From positions 1 to 62,241 of the forward strand of contig JAAYGB010000016.1 in assembly GCA_012727955.1 (NCBI GenBank): DNA of 62,241 nucleotides, read 5' to 3'. Made by a program: the position numbers and the translations under genes. The DNA comes from Bacillota bacterium (lineage in GTDB: Bacteria; Bacillota; Limnochordia; DTU087; JAAYGB01). The notes under the pieces are model-generated. The model was not told the origin of the DNA and did not search any database. It saw only the letters and a list, made by a program, of their open reading frames with translations. Of this stretch, positions 38,283-46,648 are shown piece after piece (positions within the stretch are counted from its first letter, which is position 1; every line of letters begins with the position of its first letter).

Positions 38283-38483
38283 TCGTCCATCAGTCCTTCT
38301 GCGTCATTTGGCCCTTAGGAGGAACCCCTTCACTCAATGCCGAATTATTATAGCAGGAGAATATGCCTACACAATGTCCTCGAGTCCTTCTATTTTTCAA
38401 CGTGGACAAGGCAATTCCCTGTTGCCTGGCTGACAAGTACTTTGCAGGCAGTCGACTCTCGGCTGAGTGAGAGGGGGAAAGGG

Positions 38484-39071
38484 ATGGCTCTCTACTATCT
38501 ATTGCTTAGCTATTTAGTAGGCTCAATTCCCTTCGCATATGTGTTCACTAAACTGAGCTCCGGCTCCGACATTCGCCGGATCGCTTCCCAAAACGTTGGC
38601 ACCACTAACGTAATGCTCAATGTTGGCTGGTTGCCTGGATTGCTGACCATGATTGGCGACGTTGGCAAAGGGGTAGCCGTTGGGCTACTTGCCGATCTGT
38701 GCCCCATTCGCTGGGTGCGAGCCCTAATGCCTGCGGTGGCCATCGTCGGTCACAATTGGCCCATTTGGCTCAAATTCAAGGGCGGTGGAGGCTTAGCTAC
38801 CTTCATCGGTGGTAGTTTGGCTACCAGGAATTTCTCGGGAACAATTATTGCCGTCCTGATTTGGGGCCTATCCTTCCTACTGATCAAGGACCATGATCGT
38901 AGTGCCTTGGTGGCCTGTATTGCCGCTCCCCTAGCTTTTTTGCTGTTGGGTGTCTCCAGCCCCTCTTTAGTGTTCTACGGAACTTCCAGTGTGGCCATCG
39001 GCGCCCGCAGGATCCAAAGCATCCTAGAGAAGCGATTCAGCCATCGGAGGCAGAGACAGGTGCCTGTGTAG
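38484..39071 (+). CDS. plsY: Glycerol-3-phosphate acyltransferase PlsY
   Basis: A membrane acyltransferase that moves the acyl group of acyl-phosphate to glycerol 3-phosphate at the start of phospholipid synthesis. The family motifs are GSIPFAYVFTKL at the start, SQNVGTTNVMLNVG (motif 1, about residue 40) and HNWPIWLKFKGGGGLAT (motif 2, about 92-108). Five membrane segments are predicted. The open frame extends 49 residues upstream, but the ATG at 38484 follows a GAGAGGGGG site and gives the normal length of 195 residues. A GGGG replaces the common GGKG in motif 2, so a more distant paralogue is possible. It has its own terminator. Confidence 0.87.
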   Translation: MALYYLLLSYLVGSIPFAYVFTKLSSGSDIRRIASQNVGTTNVMLNVGWLPGLLTMIGDVGKGVAVGLLADLCPIRWVRALMPAVAIVGHNWPIWLKFKGGGGLATFIGGSLATRNFSGTIIAVLIWGLSFLLIKDHDRSALVACIAAPLAFLLLGVSSPSLVFYGTSSVAIGARRIQSILEKRFSHRRQRQVPV

Positions 39072-39102
39072 CTATACCATAGGTTGAATTTAGATTGGAT
39101 CC

Positions 39103-39141
39103 GGGACAGCGGCCTAGCGAGCTGCTGTCCCCTTTGTTTTT
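39103..39141 (+). terminator. Intrinsic terminator of plsY
   Basis: GGGACAGC (39103-39110) pairs with GCTGTCCC (39124-39131), extended inward by three more pairs with one G-U, and a T-rich run follows to 39141. Confidence 0.87.
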
Positions 39142-39234
39142 CGCTAGAAGGGTCAGCGGATTTGCAAAGGTATCTTCCCTTCCGTGGGTAACCATGTATT
39201 AGGATTCAGATTGATCAATTGAGAGGTGGTTACC

Positions 39235-40302
39235 ATGGTACAAAGGGTGGCGATCATTGGGCAAGGACGCAGCGGACGGGATATCCATGCCTATTCCCTG
39301 GGAAAAATGCCGGACAAATACCAGGTTGTCGCTGTAGTCGACCTCCTCGAGGAACGGCGAATTCGGGCTAAAGAGGAACTGGGATGTGACGTCTACGCTG
39401 ACTACAGAGAGCTTTTCCAGCGGGACGACATCGATCTGATCATCAACGCCAGCTATAGCCACATGCATGTTCCCATTACCCTCGACTGTCTCAACCACGG
39501 ATACCATGTCCTGTGTGAAAAACCCCTAGCTCGAAGGGCGGCAGAGGTCGATACACTAATTGCCGCCGCCCAAGAAAACGACAAAATCTTGGCGATCTTT
39601 CAACAGTCTCGCTATGCCCCTGCCTTTCGAAAGCTAAGGGAAGTAATCGATTCCGGGGTCTTGGGTAGAATCGTCCAGATTAGTATTGCCTACAACGGCT
39701 TTGCCCGCCGCTGGGACTGGCAAACCCTCCAGGAGTATAACGGTGGCAATCTGCTCAACACCGGTCCCCACCCCGTCGATCAGGCTCTGCAGCTCTTTGG
39801 AACCGACATCATGCCACAGGTGACCTGTATTATGGATCGGGCCAACACCTTCGGTGATGCCGAGGATTATGTCAAGCTCCTGCTTCACGGTCATGGCCGG
39901 CCCACCATCGACGTCGAGATCTCCTCCTGCTGTGCCTACCCCAGCTTCACCTATAATGTGCAGGGAACCTATGGTGGGCTCAAGGGCACCACTACTCACT
40001 TAGAGTGGAAATATTACCTACCCTCAGAAGCGCCGGAACAGCGCCTTATTCGGGAGCCCATCTCCAAACCCGATGGCACCCCGGCATATTGCCGAGAGGA
40101 ATTGATCTTGCATGAAGATTGCTGGGATGTTCCCCAGGAGCAACAACGAGACCTATTCCATACCATGGCCCAATCCTTCTACGAGATGTTGTACAAAACC
40201 CTGACGGAAAATGTCCCCTTGGAGATCACACCCCAGGAAGTACGGCAGCAAATCGCAGTGATGGAGGAATGTCACCGGCAAAACCCCCTTCCCATCCTCT
40301 AA
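39235..40302 (+). CDS. Gfo/Idh/MocA family oxidoreductase
   Basis: An NAD(P)-dependent sugar or cyclitol dehydrogenase. The Rossmann start is RVAIIGQGRSGRDIHAYSL. The lysine of the catalytic triad is in HVLCEKPLARRAAEVD (about residue 93), and the GGNLLNTGPHPVDQAL block (about 180-195) carries the Asp/His pair. The 355 residues are full length. A GTG nine bases upstream is in frame, but the ATG at 39235 has GAGAGGTGG at better spacing. It is alone on the plus strand; the substrate is unknown. Confidence 0.9.
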   Translation: MVQRVAIIGQGRSGRDIHAYSLGKMPDKYQVVAVVDLLEERRIRAKEELGCDVYADYRELFQRDDIDLIINASYSHMHVPITLDCLNHGYHVLCEKPLARRAAEVDTLIAAAQENDKILAIFQQSRYAPAFRKLREVIDSGVLGRIVQISIAYNGFARRWDWQTLQEYNGGNLLNTGPHPVDQALQLFGTDIMPQVTCIMDRANTFGDAEDYVKLLLHGHGRPTIDVEISSCCAYPSFTYNVQGTYGGLKGTTTHLEWKYYLPSEAPEQRLIREPISKPDGTPAYCREELILHEDCWDVPQEQQRDLFHTMAQSFYEMLYKTLTENVPLEITPQEVRQQIAVMEECHRQNPLPIL

Positions 40303-40313
40303 GAGAATCTAAA

Positions 40314-40356
40314 GGGTTGCCCAGCAAGGAATTAACCTAATCTTGCCGGGCAACCC
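40314..40356. terminator. Hairpin between convergent genes
   Basis: GGGTTGCCC (40314-40322) pairs perfectly with GGGCAACCC (40348-40356), with GCAAG/CTTGC inside. On the minus strand TTT follows. It probably stops both the oxidoreductase and the ABC-F transcripts. Confidence 0.75.
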
Positions 40357-40378
40357 CCTTGGGCTTCCCTTCCTGTTC

Positions 40379-42142
40379 TTACCCTTTTCTCAGCTTCCTC
40401 GATAGCTCCAGAAATTCTGCCTCCAGCTGCGAATACTCCGGATCTGCCCTATCCATAAAGGCCAACTGAGAATTCAGGGTTGCCAGGCGGTTCTGCCACA
40501 ACAGCCTCTCCTCGACAGAGATCTCAGGATCCGACTCACCGCCATTACCCTTTGGCTCCTCTGTCCTGTTCCGGCTGGCATGGTACTGCTCAAATCCTTG
40601 ATCATAGGTATGGATCCTGCCGCTCTCGATGGCTAGGATCTTGGTGGCAACTCGGCGGAGCAGATAGCGATCATGGGAGATCAACACTAAGGTTCCGGAG
40701 TAGTCCACCAGGGCATCCTCGAGCCTTTCCCGTGAAGGTAAATCCAGGTGCTCCGTTGGTTCATCGAGGATGAGGAGGTTATACTCCGACAGCAGCAAGC
40801 GCAGCAGCGCCACCCGTTTCCTCTCTCCGGTACTTAAGATCGCGATGGATTTTTCCAGATCCTGCGCAGCAAACAGGAATCCAGCCAGCATCGTTCTTAC
40901 CCAAGTGATAGTCTCCGGAGTCTGCTGGGGAAACACCTCCAGCACCCCTTCCAGAATGGTAGCCGTGGGATCGAGGGTCTCCAGTTCCTGGTCCAAGTAC
41001 CCGATGTGAGCCCCCGGCGACACCCACAACTCTCCCTCGGTCTGCTGTTCTTCTCCTAGAATCATCTTAGCCAGGGTAGTCTTACCGGCGCCGTTGGCGC
41101 CAACCACGCCTACCTTGTCCCCCCGCAGGATAGTGAAGTCGCTGGCGGTGAACAATTCCTTGGCAAAGGACTTTGCCAACCCTCTGCCCAGGATCATTCT
41201 TCTGCCCCCGGCACTCTCTTGAAAATTCAGTGCAGCAATGGACCTTTCTCTTTGGGGCTTCTCCACTTGGGTCTCCTTCATCGCTTCCAGCCTCTTGATG
41301 GTAGATTTTGCCCTCCGGGCCATCCCCTTGGCCTTCTTGCGATAGTATTCCTTGACTCCCATCCGACCCTCGCCTTTTTTCCGGGAATCACGGTGAGCCC
41401 GATCAGCCCATTCCATCTGCCGCGAGATGGCGGCCTCAATCCGCTTAACTTCCTTTTGCGCCGCCTCGTATCTGGCCAACTGCTGCTGATAGGCAGCTGC
41501 CTTTGCCTGGCGGTAATCACTGTAGGTTCCGACAAACTCCTTGGCACCCTTAGGGGTTAACTCCACGATTCTGTCAACTACCTGATCTAGAAAGTAGCGG
41601 TCATGGGAGACTACTACCACTGTACCGGGGTAGTCCTTGACAAATCCCTCCAGCCAGGCTAGTCCCTCCTGATCCAAGTGATTGGTGGGCTCGTCAAGCA
41701 ACAGGAGTCCAGGACAGGACAACCACGCTTGAGCCAGGCTCAGCCTGGTTCTTTGTCCGCCGCTGAGATTGGCGATCAAAAGAGCCTTTTCACTCTCAGC
41801 AAAGCCAAAACGACTTAGGGTTTCTAGGACCCCAGCCTGTGCCGCCGCACCCAGCCTCTCACAGCGGTGAGTCAGTAATTGCTGCGGTGTTAGCTCACCG
41901 GGAAAAACCGGGTTTTGGGGAACGTATTCAATCTGCAGCAAATCTTGGTAATAGATGATAGACCCTTTAGAGGGTGTATCTTCTCCAGCGATAATTTTGA
42001 GCACTGTGCTCTTGCCGACGCCATTGGCACCGACAAATCCAATCTTCTCCCCTTCTCTAATGAGCCAATCTACATTGGTAAAAATCTGATGGTAGCCAAA
42101 ATCCTTGGATAAGCCGGTAATTTGCACTAATGGTCTGGACAC
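40379..42142 (-). CDS. ABC-F family ATPase (ribosome-associated)
   Basis: ABC-F proteins have two ATPase domains and no membrane part; they bind the ribosomal E site, and many displace antibiotics. Domain 1 has Walker A VGANGVGKST, signature NLSGGQRTRLSLAQ and LLLLDEPTNHLD. A basic linker of about 85 residues (about 240-325) is the interdomain region. Domain 2 has VGANGAGKTT, a variant signature LSTGERKRVALLR and ILDEPTEHLD. The C-terminus has a short charged coiled coil. The frame extends upstream, but GTG at 42142 directly precedes the conserved start; GGGGGA is upstream. A leader peptide and terminator lie in the 5' region, the pattern of drug-inducible ABC-F resistance genes. Confidence 0.88.
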   Translation of the reverse strand: MSRPLVQITGLSKDFGYHQIFTNVDWLIREGEKIGFVGANGVGKSTVLKIIAGEDTPSKGSIIYYQDLLQIEYVPQNPVFPGELTPQQLLTHRCERLGAAAQAGVLETLSRFGFAESEKALLIANLSGGQRTRLSLAQAWLSCPGLLLLDEPTNHLDQEGLAWLEGFVKDYPGTVVVVSHDRYFLDQVVDRIVELTPKGAKEFVGTYSDYRQAKAAAYQQQLARYEAAQKEVKRIEAAISRQMEWADRAHRDSRKKGEGRMGVKEYYRKKAKGMARRAKSTIKRLEAMKETQVEKPQRERSIAALNFQESAGGRRMILGRGLAKSFAKELFTASDFTILRGDKVGVVGANGAGKTTLAKMILGEEQQTEGELWVSPGAHIGYLDQELETLDPTATILEGVLEVFPQQTPETITWVRTMLAGFLFAAQDLEKSIAILSTGERKRVALLRLLLSEYNLLILDEPTEHLDLPSRERLEDALVDYSGTLVLISHDRYLLRRVATKILAIESGRIHTYDQGFEQYHASRNRTEEPKGNGGESDPEISVEERLLWQNRLATLNSQLAFMDRADPEYSQLEAEFLELSRKLRKG

Positions 42143-42220
42143 AAAAAATCCCCCTTCAGACAAATTGGGGGTGAGACATACCGATTGAGACAGAGCCGTC
42201 CTGCCGGTAACGACAAACAC

Positions 42221-42253
42221 AAAAAGCGCGCTGACTAACGCCAGTCACCGCGC
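42221..42253 (-). terminator. Attenuator terminator in the ABC-F leader
   Basis: On the minus strand GCGCG-G-TGACT (42253-42243) pairs with AGTCA-G-CGCGC (42236-42226) and is followed by five T. It lies between the leader ORF and the ABC-F start, about 80 bases before the GTG. A further hairpin (CGAAGG/CCTTCG, 42300-42325) sits between leader ORF and terminator and could take part in a switch. Confidence 0.75.
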
Positions 42254-42371
42254 CACCAACGGGCAAAGCCCACGAAAAAATTAGCAGTTGTCAATAGTTC
42301 GAAGGAGGGTTTTCCCGCCCCTTCGCGAGAACCGCATGCGCGTAGATAGACGGCAACCTGTCAGTCTCACC

Positions 42372-42413
42372 TTAGCATGTAACTAGGTTATCGGTCGCAG
42401 TCTGAATTCGCAT
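42372..42413 (-). CDS. Leader peptide of the ABC-F gene
   Basis: An ORF of 13 codons (MRIQTATDNLVTC) with a strong AAAGGAG site six to ten bases before its ATG. It is the first translatable ORF of the transcript that leads to the ABC-F gene. Such short leaders sense ribosome stalling by antibiotics in several Firmicutes ABC-F and erm genes. This is inferred from layout; the sequence itself matches no leader I know. Confidence 0.55.
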   Translation of the reverse strand: MRIQTATDNLVTC

Positions 42414-42490
42414 GTTCGTCTCCTTTCAAGAATCCCTTCGGAAATGGCTGTAAAGCCCAGCAAAGAACAATATCTCCCTGCTGCACCCTT

Positions 42491-42519
42491 AGTATACCGG
42501 ATTTTCCGCCTCATCACAA
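42491..42519 (-). promoter_or_regulatory. Promoter of the ABC-F transcript
   Basis: Minus-strand TTGTGA (42514-42519) and TATACT (42491-42496) are 17 bases apart. A transcript starting near 42484 would contain the leader ORF and the attenuator. The rest of the 42414-42754 gap shows no gene and no clear promoter for the plus-strand gene at 42755. Confidence 0.65.
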
Positions 42520-42754
42520 GTTCCATGAGTACTTTGGTCTTAAGGATGAATTCGAGGCACACGGCCTAGGGCCAATCATCTATCCCTAGCTCTTGTTCTC
42601 CTTGGAGCCCGAACCTACAATCCTGATTAAAAAAGGACCGCAATGGCAAATACCTTCATGCCCCAGGTGATCACCTAACTTCTTGGCAGGGCCAATCCCC
42701 CCTTGTGTGGAAGAAATATGCAGGACAGGCTTACCCTGGGAGGTGTGAAGGGAA

Positions 42755-44617
42755 ATGAATGGACGTGACACCAACTACATCTACGCTTTGGATATCGGGA
42801 CTCGGAAAGTGGCAGGAATTCTCCTAGGCAACGCCGCTGAAGCACCGGAGATTGTCGATGCCGTAGTGCTTGAGCAAGGCGTAGGTTCCATGGAAGATGG
42901 TCAAATCCACGACATTTCCGGGGTCAGCAACGTAATCAAAGAGGTTACGCAGAAGATTGAGAACCAAAGGGGCCTCAAGCTCACCTCCGCCGCCGTAGCA
43001 GCTGCCGGTAGAGCCCTGCGTACGCAGTTAGGAACGGCTTCTTTGGAGGTATCACCGCTGGATCCCATTGATCAAGAACTGATCCACAGTCTTGAAATGG
43101 AAGCAGTGATGGACGCCAGAAACCAACTGCGGCAACAAAATCGGACCTCCTTTACCGTCGGCCCCAACCCCTATATGTTTGTTGCCTACTCCGTCACCAA
43201 ATATGAGCTTGACGGAGATCGCATTGCGTCCCTAGTTGGCCAGCGGGGGAACCGAATCGGTGTCGAGGTGATCGCCACCTTTCTGCCCCGAGTGGTGGTG
43301 GACTCCCTATCGGCGTCCTTAGCCGCTGCCGGCCTAAAGATGAGCTCCTTGACTCTGGAACCCATCGCTGCCTTGCACGTCGCCATTCCCCCCAGTATGC
43401 GGGCCCTGAACTTGGCCTTGGTGGACGTCGGTGCCGGTACCTCGGACATCGCCATCACCAAAAATAAGTCCATCGTCGCCTATGGAATGGTCACTGCGGC
43501 AGGCGATGAAATTACCTCCCTGATTATGGAGCGATACCTCCTGGATTTTCCCGAAGCGGAGCGGGTAAAAAGGCAGCTGGTAGCGACAGAGGTAATTGAG
43601 TTTGTCGATGTCCTCGGGCTAACCCATTCCCTACCGGCCACGGAGCTCTGCCGAGAAATTGCCCCAGTGGTGAACCAATTGGCGGAGCAACTGGCCCAGG
43701 AAATCCTGAGGCTCAACCATGACACCTGTCCCCAAGCGGTGATGTGTGTCGGTGGAGGATCACTCACCCCCGGGTTAACGAAGCAGCTGGCCAAGCACCT
43801 GGGCCTGCCCGAAAATCGCGTGGCCCTTCGAGACCGCACCGGGGTGTCGAAGATTGCGGGATGCGAAGAAGAGCTCTTTGGTCCCGCCTCCGTTACCCCC
43901 TTGGGCATTGCCCTGCTGGCCAGCAGTGAGAATGCTTCGCCCTTTCTTGATCTCACCATTAATGGCCGCCAAGAGTACAAGTTACTAAAAAGCGCTACTC
44001 GTACTGTGAAGGATGCCGTCATCGGCGCTGGAATCAGCCTGACGCGACTGTTGGGAATCCCCGGGGAATCCTTAACGGTGACCATCAATGGCAAGAAACG
44101 GGTCTTTCCCGGCAGTATGGGACAGCCAGCCCAAATCACCAAGAATGGCATCGAGTGCAGTCTACAGGATCCCGTCGCTTCAGGGGATCACCTGGAGATC
44201 TCCGAGCCCATTAACGGCTCCCCACGGGAAGTCACCGTCGCCGATCTATTACGAGAGGAGCCTGCGTTGCAGCCCGATGCTCAAGTGCTGGTCAATGGCA
44301 GACCCGCGGGTCCCTCAACGAGGTTGCAAAATGGCGAAGAGATTCTCATCGAGGCGCCAAGGGAAAGGGAGAGGAAGTCGGAACCACAAAAGCAGCTGCA
44401 TTCCATCACCGTTACCGTCAACGGTACCCCCTTGATCTTGGAGGCCAAGACCTCGCAGCGGAAACATCGTTTTATCGTCAGTGACATCTTCCCCCATCAC
44501 AATCCCGCGGAGCAGCGGCGCAAGAACGGCACCTTGACCATCCAGGTAAACGGGGAGATTGCTGGATTTGTCACTCCAATAGTTGACGGCGACGATATTC
44601 GCTTTCTCTGGAGATAG
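42755..44617 (+). CDS. FtsA/PilM-like ATPase with beta-grasp-like C-terminal repeats
   Basis: Residues about 10-390 form an actin-like ATPase of the FtsA/PilM group: phosphate 1 YALDIGTRKVAGIL, phosphate 2 ALVDVGAGTSDIAI (about residue 225) and adenosine motif VMCVGGGSLTPG (about 330). After an amphipathic linker (about 410-435), three segments look like ThiS/ubiquitin-type beta-grasp units: SLTVTINGKKRVF; EVTVADLLREE...VLVNGRPAG with LQNGEEILI; and SITVTVNGTPLIL...LTIQVNGEIAG with DGDDIRFLW. Normal FtsA (about 420 residues) ends in a membrane-binding helix, which is absent at this C-terminus. The ATG has GGGAGGTG upstream. No ftsZ is adjacent, so it is probably not the main divisome FtsA. 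Function unknown. Confidence 0.78.
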   Translation: MNGRDTNYIYALDIGTRKVAGILLGNAAEAPEIVDAVVLEQGVGSMEDGQIHDISGVSNVIKEVTQKIENQRGLKLTSAAVAAAGRALRTQLGTASLEVSPLDPIDQELIHSLEMEAVMDARNQLRQQNRTSFTVGPNPYMFVAYSVTKYELDGDRIASLVGQRGNRIGVEVIATFLPRVVVDSLSASLAAAGLKMSSLTLEPIAALHVAIPPSMRALNLALVDVGAGTSDIAITKNKSIVAYGMVTAAGDEITSLIMERYLLDFPEAERVKRQLVATEVIEFVDVLGLTHSLPATELCREIAPVVNQLAEQLAQEILRLNHDTCPQAVMCVGGGSLTPGLTKQLAKHLGLPENRVALRDRTGVSKIAGCEEELFGPASVTPLGIALLASSENASPFLDLTINGRQEYKLLKSATRTVKDAVIGAGISLTRLLGIPGESLTVTINGKKRVFPGSMGQPAQITKNGIECSLQDPVASGDHLEISEPINGSPREVTVADLLREEPALQPDAQVLVNGRPAGPSTRLQNGEEILIEAPRERERKSEPQKQLHSITVTVNGTPLILEAKTSQRKHRFIVSDIFPHHNPAEQRRKNGTLTIQVNGEIAGFVTPIVDGDDIRFLWR

Positions 44618-44650
44618 CTTGCAAGGGACCTGACATCCCCTTCGTGACGC

Positions 44651-45409
44651 CTATCCCTTCTCTAGCTGATCATGATAGTAGACTTCCGCCAGAAATAGCC
44701 CTTGCGGCGGTACGGTAAACCCCGCCTCCCGCCTATGTCCCGCGAGAAAGATTTCGTCGACATACTCGGGAGGCTCCTTGCCCAACCCCACCTCCAGCAA
44801 GGTACCTACGATAATCCTTACCATGTGGCGTAAGAACCCGTTACCAACAATGCTGATTGTCACCCAAGGGCCCTCCCGTTCAATGTCAACGCGGTCAATG
44901 TGGCGAATTGTGGACTTTCTCCGCTTTTTTAGGGAGGAAAAGGCGATAAAGTCATGGGTTCCCACCAGCTTGGCGGCAGCCTGGCGCATTGAATCAAGGT
45001 CAAGGCGTTGAGGCACGTGGTAGCTATAGCGCCGCTCGAGAGCCGATGGCACCCGGTGATTCCAGATGCGGTAAACATACCTGCGACCCTGGGCGTTGTG
45101 GCGTGCGTGAAACCGGTCCTCAGCCTCTTCTAACTCCTTCACTACGATATCCTCGGGCAAGTAGTGATTGAGATATTCCTGGATCTCCTCCAAGGTCCAA
45201 TCGGTGTCCAGCCGGCAATTGGCCACCTGACCCAGGGCATGGACTCCAGCGTCGGTGCGTCCCGAGCCAACGACCTCAACCGGGACTCCCACCATTCTCG
45301 ACAGGACAGCTTCTATTTTCCCCTGGATAGTTCGCTCCGTTTTGTTCTGGCGCTGCCACCCCAAATATCTTCCGCCATCGTATTCGATGATCAATTTCAG
45401 ATTGCGCAT
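44651..45409 (-). CDS. truA: tRNA pseudouridine(38-40) synthase TruA
   Basis: Isomerises uridines 38-40 in the anticodon arm of many tRNAs. The catalytic Asp is in VGSGRTDAGVHALGQV (about residue 53). YDGGRYLGWQRQ at the start and FLRHMVRIIVGTLLEVG near residue 205 are family marks. The 252 residues are full length. The ATG at 45409 has GGAGGG upstream. It is usually linked to ribosomal protein and ECF genes in Firmicutes; here it is displaced from that cluster, so it may be a second copy. Confidence 0.94.
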   Translation of the reverse strand: MRNLKLIIEYDGGRYLGWQRQNKTERTIQGKIEAVLSRMVGVPVEVVGSGRTDAGVHALGQVANCRLDTDWTLEEIQEYLNHYLPEDIVVKELEEAEDRFHARHNAQGRRYVYRIWNHRVPSALERRYSYHVPQRLDLDSMRQAAAKLVGTHDFIAFSSLKKRRKSTIRHIDRVDIEREGPWVTISIVGNGFLRHMVRIIVGTLLEVGLGKEPPEYVDEIFLAGHRREAGFTVPPQGLFLAEVYYHDQLEKG

Positions 45410-45465
45410 ACCAGCCCTCCACCCCTAATCCTTTCCATCCCAGAACCGGGAGACATCCTTGCTTG

Positions 45466-46449
45466 CTATTTCACCAAGGGAGCCAGCCTATCAATGCGGT
45501 TAGTCCAAATTCCTCCGCTATAACCCTTGGGAATCCGGGCCAGATCCTCGGCACTATCAAAGCCTTCCGAGAATTTACCGCTCCCGGCCACCAGAATTAT
45601 TCGAGTATCGACGGCCTCCATCCGCTGAAGAAACCGATGGGGCCAGCCCCAAAGAAAGGGCGCAAATTTCTCAGGAATGTGCAGTTGGGTATTTCTCATC
45701 GCGGCGGGAACATACCCACTCCACCCAACGGCCAGATATGATAACAAAGCCCGCTTTAGCGTGGCCATGGACATCACCCGCAGCTGGGGTATCGCCTCTT
45801 TGAGAGCGGCAATGGGTTCATCGCCACCATAGACCGCCAAAGTTTCCAACCGCTCCGAGGGCAGTTGAAGCAAGAACTCTGCCAATCTAGCTCCTTCCTC
45901 CGGATCATTGCTCTTAATGTTAAGCAGCAACTGCCGATCGGGGAAGGCATCTAGAACCTCTGACAAGGAAGGAAGCAGCCCCACGCCCTTTCCTCGAAAG
46001 GGGTAGGTTTGGCCTCCATCGGCAGTATAGCCGTAGCCAATGTCTAACTCCTTCAGCTCCGCCAGAGTGTGCTCCCGGGTAACCCCCTGACCATCGGTTC
46101 GACACTCCAAGGTCCAGTCGTGAAACACTGCAAACTCATTGTCCGCTGTCAGCTGGATATCAAGCTCGACGATGTCTGCACCATGGTCAAAGGCTGCTTG
46201 CATAGATGCAATAGTATTTTCCAGGTACGGATGCTCCGGTGGATAGATGCCTTTGGCAGTACAAGTTTCATTGGTAATACCAGCCATGGGAAAGGTCTGC
46301 GCCAGTCCCCGATGGGCCAACAGGAAGGGCTTCTTGTCCCCCGTTCTCACCAACCAAGAAGCATTGATGAGGTAGATCACTAAAATTAGGGAGAGGATTA
46401 CCCAAAACCTCTTCCGAGCAATTAAGCGCCGAAAATACTTCAACTTCAT
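45466..46449 (-). CDS. Glycerophosphodiester phosphodiesterase family protein, membrane-anchored
   Basis: Hydrolyses glycerophosphodiesters to glycerol 3-phosphate and an alcohol. One membrane segment (FWVILSLILVIYLINASWL, about residue 14-32) puts the catalytic domain outside the membrane. Active-site marks are LAHRG (about 44), ENTIASMQAAFDHGADIVELD with its metal ligands (about 77-96) and FHDW (about 109). An insertion (about 50-75) separates HRG from the ENT motif, longer than in standard enzymes. It could recycle phospholipid head groups or teichoic-acid-like polymers. The gene stands between truA and a sugar isomerase. Confidence 0.88.
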   Translation of the reverse strand: MKLKYFRRLIARKRFWVILSLILVIYLINASWLVRTGDKKPFLLAHRGLAQTFPMAGITNETCTAKGIYPPEHPYLENTIASMQAAFDHGADIVELDIQLTADNEFAVFHDWTLECRTDGQGVTREHTLAELKELDIGYGYTADGGQTYPFRGKGVGLLPSLSEVLDAFPDRQLLLNIKSNDPEEGARLAEFLLQLPSERLETLAVYGGDEPIAALKEAIPQLRVMSMATLKRALLSYLAVGWSGYVPAAMRNTQLHIPEKFAPFLWGWPHRFLQRMEAVDTRIILVAGSGKFSEGFDSAEDLARIPKGYSGGIWTNRIDRLAPLVK

Positions 46450-46568
46450 CCCGCCTTTACAGGACTAGACTTCCGACGGTGCCTCGACTTAAGCACCTAC
46501 CTAATTGTCTGCAGGACCATGGATTCTTGCGGGGAAGTGCTAGTTCCTTCAGATTGCACAAACGGAGA

Positions 46569-46599
46569 GAGCACGAAGGAATGGGCCCCCTTCGTGCTC
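46569..46599 (-). terminator. Hairpin after the sugar isomerase gene
   Basis: GAGCACGAAGG (46569-46579) pairs perfectly with CCTTCGTGCTC (46589-46599). Only a weak T content follows on the minus strand. It ends the Gfo/Idh-isomerase operon. The rest of the 46450-46648 gap holds no gene. Confidence 0.65.
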
Positions 46600-46648
46600 C
46601 ACCAACCAAAGTCCCCATTGGATTTGAGGGGACGTTAAGCTCTCAAGC

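Noticed and set aside
38337-38483. Longer PlsY with a 49-residue N-terminal extension
   Set aside because: The extension is not membrane-like and precedes a well-placed ribosome site and ATG; normal PlsY begins at 38484.
43480-44151. Antisense 223-codon frame inside the FtsA-like gene
   Set aside because: No family match, no ribosome site; the plus-strand frame has clear ATPase motifs.
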